Source: JAAYAY01 sp964429355 (GTDB taxonomy: Bacteria; Planctomycetota; Planctomycetia; Pirellulales; Thermoguttaceae). Taken from it: a DNA stretch of 9,251 bases. Position numbers and translations under genes: made by a program. The notes beneath the pieces are model-generated. The model was not told where the DNA came from and searched no databases. It worked only from the letters and a program-made list of their open reading frames with translations. Position 1 is the first letter of the stretch. Every line of letters begins with the position of its first letter. This document shows positions 1-5,646 of the stretch, piece by piece. Location of the stretch: the NCBI GenBank assembly GCA_964429355.1, contig CAYSCH010000374.1, positions 1 to 9,251 of the forward strand. Reading direction: 5' to 3'.

Positions 1-665
1 ACCGATTGCTTGAAATGCTCAGTAGGACAGTCGACCCGCAGCACTCCGTCGACGAGAATCCCGATCCGGTCGGCTACCCGTTCCACGTCGCTGAGGATGT
101 GCGAACTGAACAGGATCGTCCGGCCACGGCGCTGGATGATCTGGATCAGCGATTCCAGAAAATCCCGCCGCACGACCGTATCCAGCCCGATCGTCGGATC
201 GTAGAGAATCAGCACTTCCGGGTCAGGCGCAACGGCCAGGGCCAGCGAAACCTGGGCCCGCTGCCCGTTGGACAATCGGCGGATCTTCTGCCGGGGGGAA
301 AGTTCGAAGTGGTCGAGGATCTGGTCGAGGAGCGGCTGGTTCCACTCAGGATAGAAGGCACGCGTGAACTTCACCGCGTCGCGAACCGACATCCAGCGGT
401 AGATCGGATGCCCTTCGGCCAGGTAGGCGATCCGGCGGCGAGCCTCGGGCGAGAGATCGGCCGCGTCCTCCCCCAGCACCGTCGCCGAGCCGCGGGTCGG
501 ATGAACCAGTCCGAGCAGCATCTTGATCGTTGTCGACTTGCCCGTACCGTTCCGTCCCAGGAACCCGTAGACAGAACCTCGCGGAACCCGCAGATCGAGG
601 CTGTCGACCACGCATTTGGATCCGTAGTACTTGGTCAACTTCCGCGTTTCGATCACATAGTCCAT
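1..665 (-). CDS. ABC transporter ATP-binding protein (YtrB-like, partial)
   Basis: This is the nucleotide-binding subunit of an ABC transporter; the window holds 221 residues and the C-terminus lies beyond base 1. Visible motifs are Walker A GRNGTGKST (residues 37-45), a Q-loop region with Glu where Gln is usual (YLAEGHPIY, 81-89), signature LSNGQ (131-135), Walker B VLILYDPT (151-158), D-loop GLD (160-162) and H-loop His189. The Walker B Asp is replaced by Tyr155 (codon TAC at 201-203), while Asp156 sits at the catalytic acid position, as is common in this family. The ATG at 665 has a GAGGG ribosome site seven bases upstream. It lies downstream of a gntR gene on the same strand, the usual arrangement of Ytr-type operons, where a membrane subunit normally follows; that subunit would be off the window. 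The transported substrate cannot be told from the sequence. Confidence 0.93.
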   Translation of the reverse strand, partial: MDYVIETRKLTKYYGSKCVVDSLDLRVPRGSVYGFLGRNGTGKSTTIKMLLGLVHPTRGSATVLGEDAADLSPEARRRIAYLAEGHPIYRWMSVRDAVKFTRAFYPEWNQPLLDQILDHFELSPRQKIRRLSNGQRAQVSLALAVAPDPEVLILYDPTIGLDTVVRRDFLESLIQIIQRRGRTILFSSHILSDVERVADRIGILVDGVLRVDCPTEHFKQS

Positions 666-672
666 GCCGACA

Positions 673-677
673 CCCTC
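673..677 (-). promoter_or_regulatory. Ribosome binding site of the ABC ATPase gene
   Basis: On the minus strand GAGGG lies seven bases before the ATG at 665. It supports this start. The same frame is closed by a stop at 690-692, so no longer N-terminus is possible. Confidence 0.6.
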
Positions 678-707
678 GCTGGTTTCCCATCACCATCGGT
701 GACCGAA

Positions 708-733
708 TGGCGGCGGCCATCGAGCCGCCGCCA
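708..733 (-). repeat. GC-rich perfect hairpin between gntR tail and ABC gene
   Basis: TGGCGGCGGC (708-717) and GCCGCCGCCA (724-733) are perfect 10-base complementary arms around a six-base loop. A second small inverted repeat, TCACC/GGTGA with a three-base loop, follows at 690-702. Together they occupy most of the leader in front of the ATPase start at 665. There is no T-run on either side, so a classical intrinsic terminator is unlikely. An intercistronic RNA structure that affects mRNA stability or expression of the ATPase is possible, but this is inference. Confidence 0.6.
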
Positions 734-757
734 CCCTGGGGTCACCAACCCACCGCC

Positions 758-823
758 TCACGCCTCTGTCTGCCAATGAAAACTGCCGGCCCGCTCCGCC
801 GCTAACGAAAGAACCTCCTGCGA
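758..823 (-). pseudogene. Second copy of a GntR-regulator C-terminus (fragment next to assembly gap)
   Basis: Read on the minus strand from 823, this stretch encodes 21 residues, SQEVLSLAAERAG followed by SFHWQTEA, then TGA at 760-758. About 15 of the 21 residues match the C-terminus of the neighbouring regulator (SQEVLALATERAG, KCHWQAEG). The DNA is about 83% identical by hand count over 69 bases. The upstream part is lost in the run of Ns at 824-833. It may be the end of a second, tandem gntR gene, the true end of the first gene after an in-frame tandem duplication, or a decayed partial copy. Homology continues more weakly past the stop to about 724. The divergence argues against a simple assembly echo. 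Confidence 0.6.
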
Positions 824-833
824 NNNNNNNNNN
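824..833. other. Assembly gap (10 N)
   Basis: Ten unknown bases lie exactly between two imperfect direct copies (about 724-823 and 836-933). The true length is unknown, so any reading frame carried across it, including the apparent stop at 802, is not reliable. Repeat structure or a strong GC hairpin may have caused the break. Confidence 0.95.
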
Positions 834-1260
834 CTGCCGCCGCCATCGTGACGTCACCACTCTCGCCCCACCCCTCTGCCTGCCAATGGCACTTGCCGGC
901 CCGCTCTGTCGCCAGCGCAAGAACCTCCTGCGACGAGAACCCGAGATGTACCGCTTCGGTCAGGAAACGGTCGAGCAGATCGAGCAGCTTCTCCTTGCGG
1001 ACCTTCCTCGTCAGTTCAGCCTTCGGCCGGGCGACAAATACGCCAAGACCCGGCCGCGAGTGGATCACCCCGTCCCGCTCGAGCTCCGTGTAGACCCTCG
1101 CGATCGTGTTCGGATTGACAACCAGGGTTCGCGACAGATCTCGAACCGACGGCAACCGCTGCTCGGGCGCCACCGTGCCCCGCGCGACGGCCTCGCGGAG
1201 CTGGTCGCAAAGCTGTCGGTAGATCGGCTTGCGGCTGGTCGGATCGATTCGAAATTCCAC
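834..1260 (-). CDS. GntR-family transcriptional regulator, YtrA subfamily (3' end in gap)
   Basis: This is a small winged helix-turn-helix repressor of the YtrA type. The N-terminus EFRIDPTSRKPIYRQ is typical of the subfamily. The wHTH covers roughly residues 11-77, with LPSVRDLSRTL and NPNTIARVYTELERDGVI as the recognition region and RPGLGVFV as the wing. A short C-terminal helical tail follows instead of a ligand-binding domain. The GTG at 1260 is chosen as start because AGGGAGG (1272-1266) lies five bases before it, and because longer starts at 1278 or 1320 would translate the ribosome site or the promoter. At least 142 codons are seen before the gap. The family is usually about 125-130 residues, so the reading past HWQAEG is suspicious. 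Read literally through the Ns, the frame would stop at 802, but the phase there is unknown. It probably represses its own operon with the downstream ABC ATPase. Confidence 0.9.
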
Positions 1261-1265
1261 AGGAA

Positions 1266-1272
1266 CCTCCCT
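1266..1272 (-). promoter_or_regulatory. Ribosome binding site that sets the gntR GTG start
   Basis: AGGGAGG on the minus strand lies five bases before GTG 1260. An in-frame ATG at 1278 lies upstream of this site and would translate through it, so the GTG is preferred. Confidence 0.75.
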
Positions 1273-1281
1273 GAACATCAA

Positions 1282-1304
1282 CTGTACTAGTAGTATTAGT
1301 ACAG
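1282..1304 (-). promoter_or_regulatory. Putative GntR (YtrA-type) operator
   Basis: CTGTACTA (1282-1289) and TAGTACAG (1297-1304) form a perfect 8-base inverted repeat around a seven-base spacer. It lies 22 bases upstream of the gntR GTG and covers the predicted -10 element. Autoregulated inverted-repeat operators are typical of YtrA-subfamily repressors, so binding by the adjacent GntR protein is the simplest reading. The link is inferred from position and symmetry only. Confidence 0.7.
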
Positions 1305-1320
1305 ACAACGCTGCTGTCAA
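1292..1320 (-). promoter_or_regulatory. Promoter of the gntR-ABC operon
   Basis: On the minus strand a perfect -35 TTGACA (1320-1315) is followed, after 17 bases, by AATACT (1297-1292), which matches the -10 consensus at four of six positions. Transcription would start near 1285, giving a leader of about 25 bases with the AGGGAGG site in it. The -10 lies within the inverted repeat at 1282-1304, so a bound repressor would block it. Confidence 0.65.
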
Positions 1321-1409
1321 GAGGAATTCTTTGGAAATTCGGCAGCGGCCCCAAGAAAGTCGTCGGCTGGTCTCGGCAGCAGCCTCATTCGGGTGGCATC
1401 TCCCAGTGG

Positions 1410-1448
1410 GTCGTATCTGCCGGATGCGACCTCAGCGGCACCGCTGAG
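1410..1448. repeat. Two adjacent inverted repeats
   Basis: GTCGTATC and GATGCGAC (1410-1417, 1423-1430) can pair with one G-U (read on the plus strand) around a five-base loop. Directly abutting them, CTCAGCGG and CCGCTGAG (1431-1438, 1441-1448) are perfect 8-base arms with only two bases between. The function is unknown. No T-run follows on either strand. Confidence 0.45.
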
Positions 1449-1678
1449 AATCGCCCTGGGACACACCTGGGAGGCGTCGGGCACGATCCAGCCAAATCTC
1501 CCGTCTCGCGGTGACTGGCGGGGAGACCTGAGGTGGTTCAGCTTTTTGAACAGGAGTCATCAGAAACCCGAAGCGGCAGCGATCCGCCAATTTCGTCTTC
1601 TATGCAAAGATCTCGATTCCCTTCGGTGCAGGCTCAGGGAAAGGACTGCTGGAGAACTTGCGAGACTGCCGATCCCGC

Positions 1679-1708
1679 GGTGCTTGGCACCTACGGCTGT
1701 CAGACAGC
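1679..1708 (-). repeat. Paired small hairpins after the isomerase-like gene
   Basis: Reading the minus strand after the stop at 1722, GCTGT/ACAGC with a three-base loop (1708-1696) is followed by GGTGC/GCACC with a three-base loop (1691-1679). They are placed where a transcript end would be expected, but no T-run follows. They may be mRNA 3'-end structures; a terminator role is weakly supported. Confidence 0.35.
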
Positions 1709-1721
1709 ACTTGGACGCAGC

Positions 1722-2687
1722 TCATTCGAACCCCACCCCCAGCTCTTTGCCCACCCGCAGGATATACTCCCGCGATCGGTCGTACTCTTCGGCCCCGTTC
1801 ATGTGCTCGATCATCAGGGGTACATCGGCCGGCAGGGCGGCCAGGCGCTTGAGAAATGTCCTGTAGTCGAGCGATCCCTCCCCCAGCACAACCTCGCGGA
1901 AGTGAACTTGCATCTCCACATCCCAGGTGATGTCCTTGGCGTGGCAACTCACGATCCAGGGCCCCAGCTTGTCGAAGCACTCGTTGAGCAGCTCCGTATT
2001 GTGATAGAACCGGATCGGGCTGTTGATCAGATTGCATGGATCCAAATGTACGGCAAAAGCGTCGCGATCGACGGCCTTGATCATTGCCAGGTAAGAATCG
2101 GCGCTGTCGGGTAAGGCCCAGCCCATCATCTCATAGGCAAGCTTTGCCGACTTTGGCTGGACGGCGTCGATGATCTTGCGCGCGTTTTCAACCACGGCAT
2201 CCAAGAAGTCGTCGGAGAGATTGTCCGGATGCGGCCCGTACCACACGTCCGGATTCCGCGATCCTGCAATATCCACGCAGCACCGGGCTCCCACCGCCTC
2301 CGCTAAGGCAAGTCCCTCGGTCACCTTTGCCACGTTCTCTTTCTGCTTCGATTCATCCGCCTCGAGCAGATTGCACCAGCGGCCCACCTCGGCGATCACC
2401 ACGTCGTGCTTGGCAAACCCCTCGCGAACGGCGACGATGCCGTCTCTGTCGTCCAGAGACAGATTCGGGCAATAGGCGGCTCGGTAGCCGAGCCTTCGAT
2501 GAGCGAGCGCCAGTTCTTCAGGGTCTTCCGGCTGCACAAAGACGGGTGCGCCGAGGCGAATCGGCCTCGTGTTCGGTTCGGCGGCGACCAAATGCCCCTT
2601 GGCAGCGCACGTCGCCAGGCAGGTTCCGGCAGTCAACAGGGCAGAGTGTTTGAGAAACTCGCGTCGATTGGCGGAAAAAGGATTCAC
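1722..2687 (-). CDS. Tat-exported sugar phosphate isomerase/epimerase-like TIM-barrel protein
   Basis: The 321-residue protein has a twin-arginine signal, NRREFLKHS (7-15), then a hydrophobic stretch (16-29) and a likely cleavage site after LVAA (36). The rest fits the AP_endonuc_2/xylose-isomerase-like barrel. Likely metal ligands on successive strands are Glu186 (AYEMMGW), Asp216 (VHLDPCN), His249 (VSCHAKDI) and Glu294 (MIEHMNG), with a further acidic residue at Glu100. The family isomerises or epimerises sugars and sugar derivatives with a divalent metal; the substrate here is unknown. Export suggests action outside the cytoplasm. The GTG start at 2687 is preferred because AAGGAGGAG lies just upstream and the Tat motif then sits at the N-terminus. 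The longer frame back to 2972 would add 95 unlikely residues and overlap the zupT start. The gene stands alone, divergent from zupT. Confidence 0.88.
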   Translation of the reverse strand: MNPFSANRREFLKHSALLTAGTCLATCAAKGHLVAAEPNTRPIRLGAPVFVQPEDPEELALAHRRLGYRAAYCPNLSLDDRDGIVAVREGFAKHDVVIAEVGRWCNLLEADESKQKENVAKVTEGLALAEAVGARCCVDIAGSRNPDVWYGPHPDNLSDDFLDAVVENARKIIDAVQPKSAKLAYEMMGWALPDSADSYLAMIKAVDRDAFAVHLDPCNLINSPIRFYHNTELLNECFDKLGPWIVSCHAKDITWDVEMQVHFREVVLGEGSLDYRTFLKRLAALPADVPLMIEHMNGAEEYDRSREYILRVGKELGVGFE

Positions 2688-2690
2688 AAT

Positions 2691-2699
2691 CTCCTCCTT
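2691..2699 (-). promoter_or_regulatory. Strong ribosome binding site that sets the GTG start of the isomerase-like gene
   Basis: AAGGAGGAG on the minus strand places the AGGAGG core five bases before GTG 2687. It decides the start against the much longer open frame that reaches 2972. Confidence 0.8.
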
Positions 2700-2756
2700 G
2701 GTAAATGAACCTGACGGAAATCGTTTCCCAAACATATCCTTGGTGGCAGTCTCCGG

Positions 2757-2784
2757 TTGAGAAAACGCGTCGACCCAGTATACT
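2757..2784 (+). promoter_or_regulatory. Predicted promoter of the zupT-SLC13 operon
   Basis: TTGAGA (2757-2762) and TATACT (2779-2784), 16 bases apart, each match the sigma-70-type consensus at five of six positions. Transcription would start near 2791, leaving a leader of about 130 bases before the ATG at 2921. I see no known riboswitch in that leader. The -10 is the centre of a perfect 12-base palindrome, CCAGTATACTGG (2775-2786). Confidence 0.55.
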
Positions 2785-2806
2785 GGCATGGGTCGTAGAT
2801 AGGCAA
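2777..2806 (-). promoter_or_regulatory. Possible opposing promoter for the isomerase-like gene
   Basis: Because CCAGTATACTGG is self-complementary, TATACT also reads on the minus strand (2782-2777). TTGCCT (2806-2801), matching -35 at four of six positions, lies 18 bases upstream. This would start the isomerase-like transcript about 80 bases before its GTG. It is weaker than the plus-strand match. Confidence 0.3.
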
Positions 2807-2920
2807 TTCTCGCCGACCTCGACGGAATCTCGGCTGAGCCCTTCCCGGCCAGTCGTGGCAAACCGGCCTTCACAGGCTGCGTATTGTGCGTCCTGTTGAT
2901 ACCTGGAAAGACCTTGTCCC

Positions 2921-3823
2921 ATGGGGAACATCTGGATTGCTTTAGGGCTGACGCTGATTGCCGGAATGGCAACGAGTGTCGGCAGTGCCATCGCGTTTTT
3001 TGCCAAGCGGACCAGCTACCGGTCTCTCTCGGTTGCCACCGGTTTCTCTGCGGGCGTGATGCTCTACGTGGCGTTCGTCGAGATCTTCGTGAAAGGCACC
3101 GATTCGCTGGTTGCCGCCTATGGCGACCAGTGGGGGCACTGGATCAACGCCGCTTCCTTCTTCGCCGGCATTCTCCTCATCGGCCTGATTGATAACCTCA
3201 TTCCGTCGGCCGAAAACCCCCACGAAACGCACACGGCCGCCGAAACCGCTCCGCTTCACGACCCCGCAGCTCCCATGCCGGATTTCGACGAGATCGCCGC
3301 CCATCCAAGAGAGGCAGAGCCGGGCGCCCACGATCACCGCGTCGAACAGTCGAAATTGCTGCGCATGGGCCTGTTCACGGCATTGGCCATTGCGATTCAC
3401 AATTTCCCGGAAGGGTTGGCCACGTTCCTGGCGGCACTGGAAGACCCGGCCGTGGGTCTGGCAATTGCGATTGCAATCGCCCTGCACAACATTCCGGAGG
3501 GTATCAGCGTTTCCGTGCCGATCTTCTATGCGACCGGCAATCGCACCAAGGCTTTTCTCTATTCGTCGCTCAGCGGCTTTGCCGAAGTTGTGGGCGCGGG
3601 GCTCGGCTACCTGGGCCTGCGGTTTCTTCTGGGCAACAGCTCGGGGACGATCCCCCCCCAGGCCATGGGAATACTCTTCGGCGGCGTGGCCGGTATCATG
3701 GTCTACATCAGCCTCGACGAGCTTCTTCCGACGAGCCGAGCCTACGGAAAAGGCCACGACAGCTTGCTCGGCCTCGTGAGCGGAATGGGCATCATGGCCC
3801 TCAGTTTGTTGTTGATGAAGTGA
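2921..3823 (+). CDS. zupT: ZupT-type ZIP family divalent metal transporter
   Basis: The 300-residue integral membrane protein belongs to the ZIP family, which imports zinc and often iron, manganese or other divalent cations into the cytoplasm. The two signature metal-binding motifs are intact: HNFPEG at 160-165 (TM4) and HNIPEG at 189-194 (TM5). SLDELLP (264-270) is also typical of ZupT. Hydrophobic segments lie near 4-27, 36-57, 76-94, 147-171, 177-200, 212-236, 247-267 and 281-299. The variable loop between TM3 and TM4 (95-145) is long and has six histidines at 101, 104, 113, 128, 137 and 139, and many acidic residues, a usual metal-sensing or metal-capturing loop in ZIPs. It is longer than E. 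coli ZupT (about 257 residues), mainly through this loop. The SLC13-type gene starts 32 bases after its stop. The ribosome site is weak (GGAAAG). Confidence 0.93.
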   Translation: MGNIWIALGLTLIAGMATSVGSAIAFFAKRTSYRSLSVATGFSAGVMLYVAFVEIFVKGTDSLVAAYGDQWGHWINAASFFAGILLIGLIDNLIPSAENPHETHTAAETAPLHDPAAPMPDFDEIAAHPREAEPGAHDHRVEQSKLLRMGLFTALAIAIHNFPEGLATFLAALEDPAVGLAIAIAIALHNIPEGISVSVPIFYATGNRTKAFLYSSLSGFAEVVGAGLGYLGLRFLLGNSSGTIPPQAMGILFGGVAGIMVYISLDELLPTSRAYGKGHDSLLGLVSGMGIMALSLLLMK

Positions 3824-3855
3824 CCGTGAAATGAGAGCCCGCCCTGGATCCTGAC

Positions 3856-5646
3856 ATGATTGGCGGATCGATGAGCCTTGAAGCGTACCTCTCTCTGGGA
3901 GTTGTGTTCGTCCTGTTTCTTGCCCTGGCGAAGAACCTGGGACCTCCCGACATGCTGTTTCTGGGTGCGACGGCCCTGTTGGCTCTTACCGGCATCATTA
4001 CGCCTGTTGAGGCCTTCGCCGGCTTCTCCAACTCCGGAATGCTTACCGTGGCAATGATGTTTGTGGTAGCCGCCGGCCTGCGCGATACGGGAGTCTTGGA
4101 CCATGTGGGACACCACATTCTCGGGCGCGCCAAGAACGCCAATGGCGCTCTGGGACGCTTGGCTGCGGTCGTTCTCCCCATGTCGGCCTTTCTCAACAAC
4201 ACGCCGGTCGTGGCCATGTTTGTGCCCGTCGTCATGGGTTGGTGCAGGCGGAATCAGGTTTCGCCCTCGAAGTTGCTGATTCCCCTGTCGTACCTGGCCA
4301 TCCTGGGCGGCACTTGTACCCTCATCGGCACCTCGACGAATCTCGTGGTGAACGGCCTGATGATCGATCACGGGCTGCCGAGCATGCGGTTGTTCGAAAT
4401 CGGCATGGTGGGCCTTCCCTACTTCCTGATTGGATTGGCCTACCTGTTCGTAGTGGGGCGAGCGCTCCTTCCCGATCGAAAGGAGCTCTTGGAGCAACTG
4501 GGCGACACTCGCCGGGAGTATCTGGCCGAAATGCTGGTACAGCCAAGTTGCCGGCTCATCGGCCGGACGGTCGAAGAGGCCGGCTTGCGGCAACTGCCCG
4601 GACTGTATTTGATCGAGATTGAGCGAGAGGGGCGAATACTGGCGCCGGTCGGCCCGGATGAGGTCATTGAGGCTGGCGATCGACTGGTGTTTACGGGAAT
4701 CGTCAGCAGCATCATGGATCTTGAGAAGATCCCTGGACTGGTCCCCATCGCCGATCCCGACTACGAGGTGTCCCCCAAGCAGCAGCGGCGGCGGCGATTG
4801 TGCGAGGCGGTTGTTTCGGGAAGCTCGCCCCTCTTGGGCAAGACGATTCGCGATGCCGACTTCCGCGCAACCTATGGGGCCGCGGTCGTGGCTGTGCACC
4901 GCGGTGGCCGACGGGTGGAAAAGAAGATCGGCGATATCACCCTGCTTCCCGGCGATACGGTGCTCCTCCAGGTCCAGCCGCACTTCCTGCGCGCCCATCG
5001 GCATGACCCGGCATTCTACCTGGTCAGCGCGGTCGACGATTGGCGCCCCCTGCGCCGCGATCGAGCCGCGATCTGCCTCCTGCTCTTCGCCGGTCTGATT
5101 GGCCTGATGGCAACGGGAATCGTATCCACGGTCGTCGCCGCCACCGTGGCCGCCTTCTTGATGGTAGCCGTGGGATGCCTCTCCCCCGGCGATGCCCGCC
5201 GGAGTGTCGAGTGGCAGGTTCTGATCACGATTGCCGCTGCATTCGGGGTCGGCACGGCCCTGGAGAATTCGGGGGCGGCAACCGCAATCGCAACGACGCT
5301 CGTCCAGGCGACCGAGCGTTTCGGCCCGATTGCCGCGCTGGCGGTTATTTATCTGCTGGCGTCCGTCGCCACCGAAGCCATCACCAACAACGCCGTCGCG
5401 GTGATGATGTTTCCGTTCTGCCTGGAGACGGCCCGTCTCTACGACTGCAGCCCGAAGCCGTTTCTGATGGCCCTCGTGCTGGCGGCGTCCGCCAGCTTCA
5501 TGACACCCATCGGGTATCAGACCAACATGATGGTCTACGGGCCGGGCGGCTACCGTTTCACCGACTTCTTTCGCATCGGTGCCCCCTTGAATCTGATACT
5601 CTGGGTCGTTGCCGTGTTTCTCATCCCGATCTTCTGGCCGTTTTGA
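3856..5646 (+). CDS. SLC13-family (DASS-like) anion permease with two RCK_C domains
   Basis: The 596-residue permease has an N-terminal membrane half (about 8-205), a soluble middle with two TrkA_C/RCK_C-like domains (about 222-297 and 313-393), and a C-terminal membrane half (about 403-595). The paired re-entrant motifs of the ion-transporter superfamily are visible: FLNNTPVVA (112-120) with GTSTNL (158-163), and TNNAVAVMM (510-518) with YQTNMM (554-559). Family members carry dicarboxylates, sulfate or other anions, usually with sodium. RCK_C-bearing forms are often annotated only as SLC13 family permease, so the substrate is open. The ATG at 3856 has GGA at a suitable distance; ATG 3871 (MSLEAYL) is an alternative that would remove five residues. 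It follows zupT by 32 bases, so co-transcription is likely. Its last 26 bases overlap the end of hemG on the other strand. Confidence 0.92.
   Translation: MIGGSMSLEAYLSLGVVFVLFLALAKNLGPPDMLFLGATALLALTGIITPVEAFAGFSNSGMLTVAMMFVVAAGLRDTGVLDHVGHHILGRAKNANGALGRLAAVVLPMSAFLNNTPVVAMFVPVVMGWCRRNQVSPSKLLIPLSYLAILGGTCTLIGTSTNLVVNGLMIDHGLPSMRLFEIGMVGLPYFLIGLAYLFVVGRALLPDRKELLEQLGDTRREYLAEMLVQPSCRLIGRTVEEAGLRQLPGLYLIEIEREGRILAPVGPDEVIEAGDRLVFTGIVSSIMDLEKIPGLVPIADPDYEVSPKQQRRRRLCEAVVSGSSPLLGKTIRDADFRATYGAAVVAVHRGGRRVEKKIGDITLLPGDTVLLQVQPHFLRAHRHDPAFYLVSAVDDWRPLRRDRAAICLLLFAGLIGLMATGIVSTVVAATVAAFLMVAVGCLSPGDARRSVEWQVLITIAAAFGVGTALENSGAATAIATTLVQATERFGPIAALAVIYLLASVATEAITNNAVAVMMFPFCLETARLYDCSPKPFLMALVLAASASFMTPIGYQTNMMVYGPGGYRFTDFFRIGAPLNLILWVVAVFLIPIFWPF

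Larger units (their letters stand above)
1321..1721. other. Intergenic stretch without a supported gene
   Basis: I see no convincing coding region here. Plus-strand frames are open only as chance ORFs with no recognisable protein. The stretch lies between the gntR promoter and the 3' end of the isomerase-like gene. It holds several compact inverted repeats. Two are back to back at 1410-1430 (GTCGTATC/GATGCGAC) and 1431-1448 (CTCAGCGG/CCGCTGAG). Two others lie just past the isomerase stop at 1679-1691 (GGTGC/GCACC) and 1696-1708 (GCTGT/ACAGC). None is followed by a clear T-run. An unrecognised small RNA or decayed sequence cannot be excluded. Confidence 0.5.

Noticed and set aside
6..779. A 257-codon open frame on the plus strand at the left edge
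   Set aside because: It is antisense to the ABC ATPase, whose Walker A, signature and H-loop are unmistakable.
802..833. C-terminus of the regulator read through the Ns to a stop at 802
   Set aside because: The gap length is unknown, so the phase is not known. The last residues (RRRFFR) come from the repeat copy read out of its own frame.
1261..1320. N-terminal extension of the gntR product with a hydrophobic stretch (SVLILLVQL)
   Set aside because: It would be translated from the promoter, operator and ribosome site. The GTG at 1260 with AGGGAGG before it gives the standard family N-terminus.
1410..1708. Intrinsic terminators in the gene-free stretch
   Set aside because: The hairpins are real as inverted repeats, but none is followed by a T-run on either strand.
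2791..2920. A metal-sensing riboswitch in the zupT leader
   Set aside because: Only weak short pairings are visible in the 130-base leader and no known riboswitch core was recognised.
2688..2972. 95-residue N-terminal extension of the isomerase-like gene
   Set aside because: It would place the twin-arginine motif in the middle of the protein and overlap the zupT start. AAGGAGGAG points to GTG 2687.
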